Shown piece after piece: positions 1 to 9,244 of a DNA stretch of 64,000 nt (positions are counted from its first letter, which is position 1; the number at the start of each line of letters is the position of its first letter). Position numbers and translations under genes: made by a program. Source of the stretch: Anolis sagrei. Its lineage: Eukaryota > Chordata > Lepidosauria > Squamata > Anolidae. The notes under the pieces were generated by a model that ran no database searches, was not told the DNA's origin, and saw nothing but the letters and a program-made list of their open reading frames with translations. The stretch covers positions 96,510,500-96,574,499 of the forward strand of contig NC_090034.1 of the NCBI RefSeq assembly GCF_037176765.1, in the 5' to 3' direction.

Positions 1-59
1 CCTCCAAGCCACATTTTGGTGTCTCCTAGTGTTTTATTCCATTGTTGTTATTATTACTA

Positions 60-990
60 CTAATTGTACCTTCCACGCACAATCTTCCCTCCCTCTTTCT
101 CTCCTTTCTTTCTTTCTTTCTTTCTCTCCTTCCTTCTTTTTCTTTTCCTTCTTTCTTCCTTCTCTACCTGTGTCTTTCCTCTCTTCCTTTGCTCTTTGGT
201 TCCATCCTTATCTCTCTCATTCCTTATTTCACTTTTTGAATTTTCTTCTCTCCTTCCTTCTCTACCTTTCTTTCCTTCTCTCCTTCCCCCCTTCTTTCCC
301 TCTTTTTCTCCCTCCTTTTCTCCTTCCTTCCCCCTTTCTGTGTATATGGGTATGAGGAGATTCCATCTGAACATTAGGAAGAACTTCCTGACTGTGAGAG
401 CCGTTCAGCAGTGGAACTCTCTGCCCTGGAGTGTGGTGGAGGCTCCTCCTTTGGAAGCTTTTAAACAGAGGCTGAATGGCCATCTGTCGGGGGTGCTTTG
501 AATGCAATATTCCTGCTTCTTGGCAGGGGGTTGGACTGGATGGCCCATGAGTTCTCTTCCAACTTTATGATTCTATCATTCTATGTGTTTTGTGTGTGTA
601 TATATGCATGTATGTATTTGTATATATGTGTGTGTTTGTATATATTCTGCATATGTGTTTTGTGTGTGTATATGAGTATATATGTGTGTTTGTGTATATT
701 CTGTGTACATGTGTTTTGTGTGTGTATATATGCATATATGTGTGTGTATATTTGTGTATATGTGTATATATGTGTGTTTGTGTATATATGTGGTTTTGCA
801 CATGCGTTGTAATGTATTTTTTATTTTTTGGCTTTTCAAGTCTCTTTTGCTGTGTTTTTCAGTGTTTTTATGAGTGATGGTCACTCATTGGCCTGAAAGG
901 TGCACTGTGTCCAAATTTGGTGTCCGTTCATCCAGTGGTTTTTGAGTTATGTTAATCCCACAAATGAACATTACATTTTATTTATATAGA
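60..990 (-). mobile_element. Non-autonomous Helitron, interrupted by CR1
   Basis: On the minus strand the element begins with TC followed by an AT-rich start (plus-strand end near 990) and a segment repeated at 4060-4176, 4370-4492 and 58481-58615. Its 3' end near 60 is a decayed version of the GGGTACAGCTAG terminus seen whole at 59058. Inside are a long pyrimidine-rich tract (about 85-345) and a TG/TA-rich stretch (585-790). A CR1 fragment splits it. No coding capacity; the long Ser/Leu/Phe frames here are low-complexity artefacts. Confidence 0.7.
355..585 (+). mobile_element. CR1 LINE 3'-end fragment
   Basis: A 5'-truncated CR1 containing the end of the reverse-transcriptase frame and the 3' UTR. 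It ends in the ATTCTATG-type octamer repeat typical of CR1. The same segment recurs at 5340-5579, 26745-26980 and, inverted, 61372-61560. It sits inside the Helitron at 60-990. Confidence 0.85.
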
Positions 991-1044
991 TTACTACTGT
1001 TTCCAGTATTACAATACAATATGTCTATCCTAGCTTCCATCCCT

Positions 1045-1200
1045 TGTTATTGTGTGCCTTCAAGTAATTCCTAATTTATGGAAACCCTCTCATTGGGCTT
1101 CTTGGCAAGATTTAGGGTTTGGGAGAGAGTTGCCCTGGCTTTCCTCCAAGGCTGAGACAGTGTGACTTGCCCAAGGTCACCTATTGGGTTTTGATAGTTG
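1045..1200 (-). mobile_element. tRNA-derived SINE with CAACAA-type tail, fragment
   Basis: The minus strand shows the SINE body: a CCCAAGGTCAC-type segment, then a GGCACACAATAA-like tail. Fuller copies lie at 27073-27180/27940-28040, 36636-36865 and 55985-56160. The tRNA-like head is missing here. Confidence 0.6.
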
Positions 1201-1202
1201 AG

Positions 1203-1598
1203 TGATAAATAAATTATCAACCATTGAAATCCACAAGCATGTGGACAATTTCAACAGAAAGGAGAAAACCATGTAAATAAACAAAATCTGGCTACTATTT
1301 AAAAAAAACCCTCTAAAATCAGGACCGTAAATAGAGAGCAACATTCAACAAGCAGGGGAATTCCAAACAAGAAACAATCAGGGCCAGCTAACACCTCCAA
1401 ACAAAGGATTCCACCAGGCAGCAATCAGCCAGACTTTGGAGCTGCAAAGCCATTCAATGCTAATCAAGGAGGCCAATTGTAACATTCACACTTGCCTCAA
1501 GCAGACAAGAGTTCTTTCTCCCACCATGGACATTATTCCACAGATATATAAACCCCACTTGACCAGTTTCCAGCACACTTCACTACCTCTGAGGATAA
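1203..1598 (+). mobile_element. Penelope-like element fragment
   Basis: The sequence matches the segment downstream of the GIY-YIG domain in other Penelope copies of this window (35930-36200, 27370-27900). Landmarks are a CACAAGCATGTGGACAATTT-type coding remnant and a CCACAGATATATAAACC motif. It is degenerate and has no usable frame. Confidence 0.7.
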
Positions 1599-1739
1599 GT
1601 TAGTATCAACTAATAAGATTGAGATGGATTACATAAAAATGGATTAATTATATAGAATTATATAAGCCTGGTACAATACAAAAAGAGAGGAAACATAATG
1701 ATATATAATAAAGGCTTGCTTATATAAATACTAACACAT
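1599..1739. repeat. Unclassified repeat with inverted partner at 6085-6240
   Basis: A 141-bp AT-rich block with TTAGTAT/ATACTAA at its two edges lies between two Penelope fragments. Its reverse complement is found at about 6085-6240, including the GGATTACATAAA and GGTACAATACAAAAAGAG segments. I cannot name the family. Confidence 0.5.
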
Positions 1740-2262
1740 TCCACAGATATATAAACCCAATTTTCCGAGTTGTGAGGTCCAATTCCTGACATGAAACTAT
1801 CAGGGCCAGCTAACACCTCCCAACAAAGGATTTCCCCAGGCAGGAAACAGCTAGGCTTTGAAGCTGCAAGGCCATTCAGTATTAATCAAGGTGGCCAATT
1901 GCAACATTCACACTTGCATCAAACACACAAGAGCTCTTTTTGCAACCCTGGACATTCCACAGATATATAAATCTCACTTGCTTAGTTTCCAACAGACCTC
2001 AGAACCTCTGAGAATGCCTGCCATAGATGCAGGTAAAACGTCAGAAGAGAATGCTTCTGGAACATGGCCATACAGCTCAGAAAATTCACATCAATCGAGT
2101 GATTCCAGCCATGAAAGCCTTCAACAACACTATAAATAAATTATTTCTGAGTGTATGTGATGCTTTGACAAGCAAATTAGGAGCATCTTTCTCTTCCTCT
2201 TACAGACTGCATAACAGACCTCACAACCTCTGAGAATACCTGCCATAGATGTGGGCGAAATT
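1740..2262 (+). mobile_element. Penelope-like element 3' end, fragmented
   Basis: The block runs from a CCACAGATATATAAACC motif through GCCTGCCATAGATGCAGG to CATGAAAGCCTTCAACAACA at about 2137, the usual 3' terminus of Penelope copies in this window. A second scrap with the CCTGCCATAGATG motif lies at 2215-2262. Frames of 93 and 68 residues within it are element sequence, not host genes. Confidence 0.7.
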
Positions 2263-2465
2263 AGTGCACTTTGACCCCACTTTACTTGCTATGGCTCAAT
2301 GCTATGGAGTCCTGGGAGTTGTAGTTTTGCAAGGTCATTAGCCTTCTTTGCCCAAGAGTGCTGGTGCCTCATCACACTACAACAACCAGGGATCCATAGT
2401 AATAAACTTTAGCTATTAAAATGGTGCCAAACTGCACTAACTCTACAGTGTAGATGCAGCCAGGG
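2263..2465. mobile_element. Palindromic MITE (TCTACACTGTAGA family)
   Basis: A non-autonomous element of about 200 bp with mirrored halves: a segment near GGGAGTTGTAGTTTTGCAAGG is answered by an inverted counterpart, and the right end reads CTACAGTGTAGATGC. Sister copies lie at 2738-2893, 19653-19845, 20520-20715 and 41010-41212. The hAT assignment is from memory. Confidence 0.6.
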
Positions 2466-3417
2466 AAGAAACCCCCTGTTTAGAAATCTTCCATTGTGTG
2501 CTGTGCTATTTTGGGAGGTAAAGCCCTGGAGATATATCCAGGGATGGCAGAATCCATTGAGTCGCCCTCACTTAACATACAAAAAGCAAGGAAGAAATTT
2601 GGGTGGGGTTACCTTATGGCCAAAAAAATAACCATACAATACCTTATTTACATGTAAATAGATTGTGGTTCACATTCCCTCCAGGGGTTTTTAACAGCTG
2701 TGCTGCAAGAGTCGCAAATGTGAACTCTTCACAGACTTGGGGTGCCATAGCTTAATGCTATGGAATCATTTGGAGGTGTGCATTATTGAGGCAGGAAATT
2801 GTAAAACTACAGTTTCCATCATTTCATAGCACTGAGCCATGGGAGTTAAAATGGGGACAAAAATGCATTAATTCTACTGTGTAGATGCACCTGACATCTC
2901 TCAACCTGTTATGAAAAAAGGAGAATCAGGAACAGTTACTTTTAGGAATTTGTATTTTCGAAATCGTGCAAATATTGTGGTGCATTGCAACTATTTCTGC
3001 AAGATGTATCCCCCCCCCCCCCCAAACAAAGGAATTTTGCTACACTCCCTAAATTTCTTAGAAAAAGTATGGAAAATCATTCAATTTTAAAAGTCTTTTC
3101 CTGGGTTCTTTTTTCTTTGGATGCCTAAACAGTACTCCAAAATGCTCAAGGGAAAATTGGGAACAAACCGCATTGAGTCGCCTAATTGGGCTGAAAAATA
3201 CGGTATAGAAATAAAGCAAATAAATAAATAACCTGATGGGAAAATTCACTGTGAAGCAAAAATTATATTTGGGGATGTTGATAATGCCTTACTCCTTCCA
3301 TTCCATATCTAAAGGAATAGATTTCAGGAGCTATAGTCTTTGAAAAGTAACTTTTCCAGGTTCTGGATGGTTATTTATTTATCATGTCATCAGCAATCTG
3401 GATGGTAGGGAACTATA
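2466..3417. other. Mostly unique sequence with a MITE copy and an L2 tail
   Basis: A partial palindromic MITE is visible at about 2738-2893 (ends in CTGTGTAGATGC). An L2-type 3' end with an AAATAAATA tail lies at about 3165-3230. The rest has no recognisable feature apart from a C-homopolymer at 3010-3023. Confidence 0.5.
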
Positions 3418-3585
3418 ATAGCCATTACTTGGCATACTATTATATTATATTATATTGTATTATATTATACTATAGTATAATATTTGATATTATACTATAC
3501 TATATTATATTATATTTTTATATTTAATTATTTTATATATTATGCTATAGTAAGGTATAGTATGGTATATTATCATATCATATTA
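3418..3585. repeat. AT-rich simple repeat (TATAT/TATTA)
   Basis: A run of TATTA/TATAC permutations just outside the CTAG-type end of the next Helitron. Confidence 0.8.
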
Positions 3586-4176
3586 CTAACTGTACCCGCC
3601 ATGCGTTGCTCCCTCTTTCTCTCCTTCTTCCCTCCCTCTTCTTCTTTCCCTTTTTCTTTCCTTCTCTAGCTGTTTCTTTCCTCGCTCCCTTTGCTCTTTG
3701 GTTCCATCCTTCCTTGTCTCCTTCCTTCCTTCCTTCCCTCCCTCTCTCTCTCTTTCTTTCATTCCTTCTTCCTTCCTTCCCTCTATCTTTCCTTCCTTCT
3801 TTCACTTTTTAATTTCATTCTCTCCTTTTTTCCTTTTTTTCTTTCTCTCTCTCCTTCTTTCCCTTTCTCTCCCTCCTTCTTTTTTCTCCTTCCTTCCTTC
3901 CCCCTTTCTGTGTTTTGTGTGTGTGTGCATTGTGTGTATATATTTGTATATGGATATATGTGTGTGTTTGTGTATATATGTGGTTTTGCATATGCGTTGT
4001 AATGTATTTTTGTGGGCTTTTAAAGTGTCTTCTGCTTTGTTTTTCAGTGTTTTTAAGAGTGGTGGTCACTCGTTGGCCTGATAGGTGTACTGTGTCCAAA
4101 TTTGGTGTCAATTCGTCTGGTGGTTTTTGAGTTATGTTAATCCCACAAATGAAAATTACATTTTTAGTTATATAGA
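3586..4176 (-). mobile_element. Non-autonomous Helitron
   Basis: On the minus strand it starts with TC (plus-strand GA at 4175-4176) and ends near 3586 in a one-base variant of CTAG, preceded by GCGGGTACAGT. It has the same layout as the copy at 60-990: pyrimidine-rich block, TG-rich block and a conserved 5' segment. It is uninterrupted. Confidence 0.75.
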
Positions 4177-4177
4177 A

Positions 4178-4492
4178 CTAGCCATCCTGTGCCACACGTT
4201 GCTGTGGCCCAGTCTGTGTATATGTATTTCGTGTGTGTATATATATGTATATGTGTGTGTATATATTTGTGTATATGTGTGTTTGTGTATATATGGGCAT
4301 GCATTGTAATGTGTGTGTTTTCCTATTTTTGGCTTTTAAAGTCTCTTCTTCTGTGCTTTTCAGTGTTTTTATGAGTGATGGCCACTTGTTGGCCTGATAG
4401 GTGTTTTGTGCCCAAATTTGGTGTCAATTCGTCTGGTGGTTTTTGAGTTATGTTAATCCCAAAAACGAACATTACATTTTTATTTAGATAGA
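4178..4492 (-). mobile_element. Non-autonomous Helitron, short copy
   Basis: The plus-strand CTAG at 4178-4181 is the 3' terminus and the GA at 4491-4492 is the 5' TC. Next to the terminus is a CCACAGCAACGTGTGGC-type hairpin stem. Only one base separates it from the neighbouring Helitron, so the two are head-to-tail. Confidence 0.75.
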
Positions 4493-4519
4493 ATTTGTGT
4501 CTATATAGACATTTCTACC

Positions 4520-4800
4520 CTGCATTCATCCCAGGTGAGTCCTGCAGCGCCCCCTAGAGGCCGGGAGAAGCAGCAGCCGCGACCAGGTAAGGAAGCAGCC
4601 AATCAGACCGCGCCCTTTTGGAAGCCCACCAATGAACGCCAACCCCATTCCCCAAAACCACCTCCCAATATCATTCTGAATAAAAGCGGGACCAAATCGC
4701 AAAAGTGTGTGGACGCTGATGAAACTCACTAAATCTGGCGAGAAGGAGAGAAAGCCTGAGGGACCCTCAAACTAAACACTGGGCTTTGTAGGTAGGTAGC
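4520..4800 (+). promoter_or_regulatory. Candidate SERTAD3 promoter and 5' exon region
   Basis: A short GC-richer, non-repetitive block stands between Helitrons and a MITE. It holds a CCAAT box in AGCCAATCAG (about 4597-4606), a second CCAAT at about 4629 and a TATA-like AATAAAAG near 4680. Donor-like CAGGTGAGT and CAGGTAAGG occur at 4532 and 4584. It lies 3.4-3.7 kb upstream of the SERTAD3 coding exon, whose acceptor requires an upstream exon. The assignment is inferred from position and composition; which donor is used cannot be told. Confidence 0.4.
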
Positions 4801-4981
4801 TAGCTATCCTTCTTCCTTTTGCAACCCTGCCCATAAAGGGAAGAATTTCTCAGAAGTAGCAAAGTGTGGGTCGTTTTATTTCATTACATTTGTTGTTGTT
4901 GTTTATATTTTGCTTTTAATCCAATGCATTGGAGGAACTACAACTGTACATCTGTAAAGCTCTGGCCTTCTCTTTGCTTTG

Positions 4982-5750
4982 GGTGCATCTACACTGTAGA
5001 ATTACAGTGTAGGGAAGTCATGCTCCCCATGCTCTATTCTGCTTTGGTTAGACCACACCTGGAATATTGTGTCCAATTCTGGGCACCACAATTCAAGAGG
5101 GAGATTGACACGCTGGAATGTGTCCAGAGGAGGGCGACTAAAATGATCAAGTGTCTGGAGAACAAGCCCTATGAGGAGTGGCTTAAGGAGTTGGGCATGT
5201 TTAGCCTGAAAAAGCGAAGGCTGAGAGGAGATATGATAGCCATGTATAAATATGTGAGAGGAAGCCACAGGGAGGAGGGAGCAAGCTTGTTTTCTGCTTC
5301 CTTGGAGACTAGGACAAGGAACAATTGCTTCAAACTACAAGAAAGGAGATTCCATCTGAACATGAGGAACAACTTCCTGACTGTGAGAGCCGTTCAGCAG
5401 TGGAACTCTCTGTCCCGGAGTGTGGTGGAGGCTCCTTCTTTGGAAGTTTTTAAACAGAGGCTGGATGGCCATCTGTCAGGGGTGATTTGAATGCAATATT
5501 CCTGCTTCTTGGCAGAATGGGGTTGGACTGGATGGCCCATGAGGTCTCTTCCAACTCTTTGATTCTATGATTTTGTGATTAATGCAGTTTGATACCCACT
5601 TTAACTGCCCTGGCTCAGGGGAATGGAATGATGGGAGCTGTTGTTTTATCAGATCTTTAGCTTTCTCTGCCAGAGTGCTAGTGCTTGGGCATACTACAAC
5701 TCCCAGGAATCCACTGCATTGAGCCAGGGCAGCTAGTTAGACCTTTGTAA
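4982..5750. mobile_element. Palindromic MITE split by a CR1 insertion
   Basis: The MITE left end (TCTACACTGTAGAATTA) is at 4987-5003. Its continuation, AATGCAGTTTGATACC, resumes near 5581 and runs to about 5750. CR1 (5010-5579) fills the gap, so the CR1 arrived after the MITE. Confidence 0.7.
5010..5579 (+). mobile_element. CR1 LINE, 5'-truncated
   Basis: About 570 bp of CR1 encode the C-terminus of its reverse transcriptase. A 208-codon frame runs 4864-5490, of which residues from about 55 are CR1: LVRPHLEYCVQFWAP, RRATKMIKCLE, KRRLRGDMIAMYKY and the closing RAVQQWNSL. The 3' UTR and an ATTCTATGATT-type end follow. It is the longest CR1 piece in the window. Confidence 0.9.
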
Positions 5751-6260
5751 ATATCTAATATGTTGCCAAAAAAAAAGGGTAGGGATTATTAGTATGCAGG
5801 AGGTTCTTACACAAAATTATCATTGTTACTACTAAACCTTCAACTCTATTGCATTAACACACATTACATAAAAGAATGAAGATTCTAACAAACCTAATTT
5901 TAAATCTAATAAAGGTATCATCTTGTTCCTTCTTACACTGTCTCATGTTCTTCTTATTTTCTTTTCCAGCTTCTCTTTACTGAAGATTGATCTTGATTAT
6001 TCATGGCAGATTGTTTCATTTAAGTATTTTCTCTAATTATTATTGTCTAAAGAGAAAATTCTACTAATTTAACTTAAAGTGTTACTAGATTAGTATTTAT
6101 ATAAATCAAGCCTTTATTCTATATCATATCGTTGTCATGCTTCCCCTCTTTTTGTATTACACCAGGCGTATATAATTCTATATAAGTAATCCATCTTTAT
6201 GTAATCCATCTCAGACTTATTAATTAATGCTAACTTATCAGTTATTCAAAATTTCTTGAA
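5751..6260. other. AT-rich sequence with repeat partner of 1599-1739
   Basis: No gene is seen. About 6085-6240 is the inverted copy of the repeat at 1599-1739 and extends further to the left than that copy. The rest is AT-rich and unrecognised. Confidence 0.5.
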
Positions 6261-6261
6261 T

Positions 6262-6322
6262 ATTGGCCCTATAAGCTGCTCCAAATCCCCATCGGGGAGA
6301 TGGTGGCAGGATATAAATAAAG

Positions 6323-6365
<43 letters not shown>
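6262..6365 (+). mobile_element. L2-type LINE 3' end with ATT-repeat tail
   Basis: The CCCCATCGGGGAGATGG hairpin-like segment, then GGATATAAATAAAG, then (ATT)n is the same 3' end as the L2 at 15882-19134. Confidence 0.7.
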
Positions 6366-6370
<5 letters not shown>

Positions 6371-6527
6371 AGAGTAAAATAATACACGTAATAGTAAAGG
6401 TATATACAAGTATATACAATATACAAGTATATAAATAAAATAATATTTTCCATCCACAATTCTTTGATTCCTATTCTTCCTGGTTTATATGTGTGTGTGT
6501 ATGTATATATATATGTGTGTGTGTGAT

Positions 6528-6853
6528 ATAGGTAAAGGTTTTCCCCTGACATTAAGTCCAGTCATGTCCAACTCTGGAAGTTGGTGCTCATCTCCATTTC
6601 TAAACCGAAGAGCCGGCGTTGTCCATAGACACCTCCAAGGTCATGTGGCCAGCATGACTGCATGGAGCACCATTACCTTCCCGCCAAAGTGGCACCTATT
6701 GATCTAATCACATTTGCATGTTTTTGAACTGCTAGGTTGACAGAAGCTGGGGCTAATAGCGGGAGCTCACACCGCTCCCCAGATTTGAACCTGTGTCCTT
6801 TCTATCAGCAAGTTCAGCAGCTCAGCGGTTTAAACCACTGCGCCACCAGGAGC
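6528..6853 (-). mobile_element. BovB-tailed tRNA SINE (Sauria-type), near full length
   Basis: The tRNA-like head with a B box (GGTTCAAATCTGG-type) and a GCGCAGTGGTTTAAACCGC start is at the right end, about 6785-6853. The body and the GACATGACTGGACTTAATGT-type 3' tail, related to BovB, are at the left. Other copies are at 7000-7147, 7476-7661, 24664-25412 and 29763-30093. Confidence 0.8.
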
Positions 6854-6859
6854 GTGCTC

Positions 6860-6873
6860 TCTCTCTCTATATA

Positions 6874-6916
<43 letters not shown>

Positions 6917-6999
6917 ATATATAGCCATATTTATACCCTACCCTTCTCAATCCTGAAGGGGACTCAAGTCAGCTTTACATGTAGGCAACTATGCAATAA
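6860..6999. repeat. TG microsatellite and minus-strand L2 3' end
   Basis: (TG)n with TATG variants runs 6868-6922. It is followed by a minus-oriented L2 tail remnant (CCTGAAGGGGACTCAAG) at about 6930-6990. Confidence 0.6.
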
Positions 7000-7147
7000 G
7001 GCCCCTGGTGGTGCAGTGGATAAAACCGCTGAGCTGCTAACCAAAAGGTTGGTGGTTCAAATCCAGGGAGTGGGTGAGCTCTCACTGTTAGGCCCAGCTT
7101 CTGCTAATCTAGGAGTTCAAAAACATGCAAATATGGGTAGATCAATA
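7000..7147 (+). mobile_element. BovB-type SINE, 3'-truncated
   Basis: The tRNA-like head (GGTGGTGCAGTGGATAAA, B box GGTTCAAATCC) is followed by the body as far as AGATCAATAGGTAC. The BovB-like tail is absent. Confidence 0.75.
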
Positions 7148-7149
7148 GG

Positions 7150-7785
7150 TACTGAGAAGGCCCTGTCCCTCGTCCCCAGTCCCTCATCCCTCATCCCCAT
7201 CAACTATTGTTTTAATTGCTTTTATGGGTTTTTAAATTATATAGCTATAGCTATAACAATGGCTATAATTGCTATTGTTATTGATGTTATGTTTTTGTTG
7301 TCATGTAATGCGGGCATCGAATTGTGCCTTGTTGTGTAAGCCGCCCTGAGTCCCCCTTGGGGTGAGAAGGGCGGGGTATAAGCGACCGTAATAAATAAAT
7401 AATAAATAAATATTCGGGCATTGCATGTTTGCCTTTTATGTTTGGAATCCGCCCTGAGTCCCTTTGGGGAGATAGGTAATTGTAAAGGTTTCCACCTGTC
7501 ATTCAGTCTGGTCGTGTCCGACTCTGGGGTGTGGTGCTCATCTCCTTTTCTAAGCCGAAGAGCCAGCATTGTCCGTAGACACCTTCAAGGTCATGTGGCC
7601 GGCATAGCTGCATGGAGCGCAAACTGCTAGGTTGGCAGATAGATGTTTTCGAACTGCTAGGTTGGGGAGATAGAGCGGAATATAAATAAAGATTATTATT
7701 ATTATTATTATTTGTGTTTCCGAAGGGGGCGGAACCGAGAGCAGAGCCTCCCCAGAGGATCTTAATCTCCGTGATGGTTCATAAA
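7150..7785 (+). mobile_element. L2 3' ends with a SINE inserted
   Basis: 7150-7405 is L2 3' UTR ending in (AATAAATA)n. A second L2 tail begins at about 7440, is interrupted by a SINE at 7476-7661, and resumes with GGGGAGATAGAGCGGAATAT and (ATT)n. Then comes a minus-strand L2 scrap (7711-7785) that encodes the C-terminal RLRSSGEALLSVPP segment. Confidence 0.7.
7476..7661 (-). mobile_element. BovB-type SINE, truncated, with 12-bp target duplication
   Basis: Tail and body only; the tRNA-like head is absent. It is flanked by the exact 12-bp direct repeat TTGGGGAGATAG at 7464-7475 and 7662-7673, lying within an L2 tail. Confidence 0.8.
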
Positions 7786-8197
7786 AGTCATATCTGAGTG
7801 TCTCAAATATTAGAGCCAAATTTAATTTGATAAATTTGGCCATTTCAAAACTAGTGATTTAACCAAAATCACTCAGTGTTACAGTTTTTTGTAGATTTTC
7901 CTAGATAACTTCTGAAGACCAAATCTCTCAAACTTCTCATGCTATTCTGGTTTTAAGAAATTGAGTTGTAGTATTTTTAAAGACTCTAGAGCGGGCTGAC
8001 AAACTTTGACCCTCCAGGTGTTTTGGACTCCAACTCCCACAATTCCTAACAGCTTGCCCATGCCTACTCTAGAGGGAATTAAAGGTTAATTGTTGCTCTT
8101 GAGGGTCTCCCAATTAAGGCAAGTCCTCTCTTTTTGTTGGATGTTGCAATCCCTCAACCCATTCTAATATGCATTTTCCATTTCATGCCTCTTTCAG
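7786..8197 (+). other. SERTAD3 intron end; MITE half and splice acceptor
   Basis: Mostly unique sequence. A half copy of the palindromic MITE (CTCCAGGTGTTTTGGACTCC) is at about 7992-8070. A pyrimidine-rich stretch and CTTTCAG at 8191-8197 form a good acceptor seven bases before the SERTAD3 ATG. Confidence 0.6.
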
Positions 8198-8204
8198 GGA
8201 AACC

Positions 8205-9035
8205 ATGGCTGATCATGGCGCCACGGGCAAGACCTTTGAGCAGGATGACGATGGTGCAAGTAACCCGGTCCGAGATTACAAGCGCTACACTTTTTTGCTG
8301 AATGTATCTCATTGGAAGCTGTTTGTCTTCCGTATGAAGCGTTTGGAAGACCTGCGCATGCTTGTCCTGTTGAATAATGCTGACCGCTACATTAGGCAAA
8401 GTGCTGCCTGGCTCCCAGAATCGGTCCTAAACGAGATCCCTTCTGAGGGAACAAACTGGACTCCGCCACTGGAGGAGAAGATGGAAATATCTTCTGGGGT
8501 GATGGACAACTCAAGGACTGGGATGAAAATCGGCACGGACACAGGATCAGAGTTTTCTAGCTCCTGCCAAGGGCAAATGGCCAGAAGAAATGCCTTGTGG
8601 GACAATCCCTTGGTGGATCTATACCCTTCCATTGGAGAGGATCTCCTACGAGATCATGGTTTGGATGTGGCTGACTGCATGCTTCATCTTGGAGATCTTC
8701 CCAGCTGCAACACTGAAGCCCAGGGAGCAAATCCTATGGAGGAGACATGTGTTTGGGATTCCTTCTCCCAAGAGGAGTTGCTCTCCGACTCCTTGTTTGG
8801 GAGCTTTGGGATCCTGGCTGACAACTACCTCCAGGACTTTCCTTTGGATGATGTCTTCACCGACATTGATACTTCAGCCTTTGACGGCATCCCAGTGCCA
8901 AGCGGTGGGCAACCCCATCCATTTTGCATCGAGGAAGAGGAGGCTAATGGTCTTCGGACAGAAGCAGTGCACTTTGCCGACCAAACTCTGAGCAGTGGAG
9001 CCAATCCAGTGGAGCTCCTATTTAATTCTGAGTAA
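8205..9035 (+). CDS. SERTAD3: SERTA domain protein, SERTAD3-like
   Basis: A 276-residue protein of the SERTAD (TRIP-Br) family; family members are small nuclear co-regulators of E2F/DP-driven and PHD/bromodomain-dependent transcription. The start is the ATG in AAACCATGG, eight bases into the exon that follows CTTTCAG; an in-frame ATG at 8169 lies in the intron. A diverged SERTA motif spans about residues 30-66 (FLLNVSHWKLF ... DLRMLVLLNNADRYIRQ). LDDVFTDIDTSAFD at 214-227 closely resembles LDDFFLDIDTSA of mammalian SERTAD3 and supports that name. It is longer than the human protein (196 residues). It lacks the basic KRKR start and, unlike SERTAD1 here, shows no C-terminal LDYLM-type acidic helix. 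SERTAD1 follows 21 kb downstream on the same strand, as in mammals. The family assignment is firm; the exact paralogue is slightly less so. Confidence 0.85.
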   Translation: MADHGATGKTFEQDDDGASNPVRDYKRYTFLLNVSHWKLFVFRMKRLEDLRMLVLLNNADRYIRQSAAWLPESVLNEIPSEGTNWTPPLEEKMEISSGVMDNSRTGMKIGTDTGSEFSSSCQGQMARRNALWDNPLVDLYPSIGEDLLRDHGLDVADCMLHLGDLPSCNTEAQGANPMEETCVWDSFSQEELLSDSLFGSFGILADNYLQDFPLDDVFTDIDTSAFDGIPVPSGGQPHPFCIEEEEANGLRTEAVHFADQTLSSGANPVELLFNSE

Positions 9036-9240
9036 ATACTTGGCATCCCTTGGACTTTCCCACCTATCAGTGATCTCAGATGCAAAGAAATCACTTCTGC
9101 CTTTTTAAACAGTTGATGTTTTAACACATGGCAGACTGTTTTAGCTGTTTTTAAATGTTGCGCATATGTGCCTTAGCACTGATTTGCTGCAAGTGCAATA
9201 TGTTCCTGTTCATTGAGAAGGGAAGACATCTACCCTTGCG
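9036..9240 (+). other. SERTAD3 3' UTR, proximal part
   Basis: Unique sequence after the TAA stop, without a clear AATAAA before LINE sequence begins. Candidate poly(A) hexamers occur only much further on (AATAAA near 9966, 10798 and 10807), so the transcript may read through the inserted LINE. Confidence 0.4.
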
Positions 9241-9244
9241 GTTT

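Noticed and set aside
29-884. Leu/Phe/Ser-rich and Cys/Val/Tyr-rich frames
   Set aside because: They arise from the pyrimidine-rich and TG/TA-rich blocks inside a Helitron.
7000-7075. tRNA-like A and B boxes here and at many other places
   Set aside because: They are heads of SINEs followed by the SINE body; none folds into an intact tRNA gene with a separate 3' end.
8169-8204. Upstream in-frame ATG of the SERTAD3 frame
   Set aside because: It lies before the CTTTCAG acceptor, and the residues it adds have no family resemblance.
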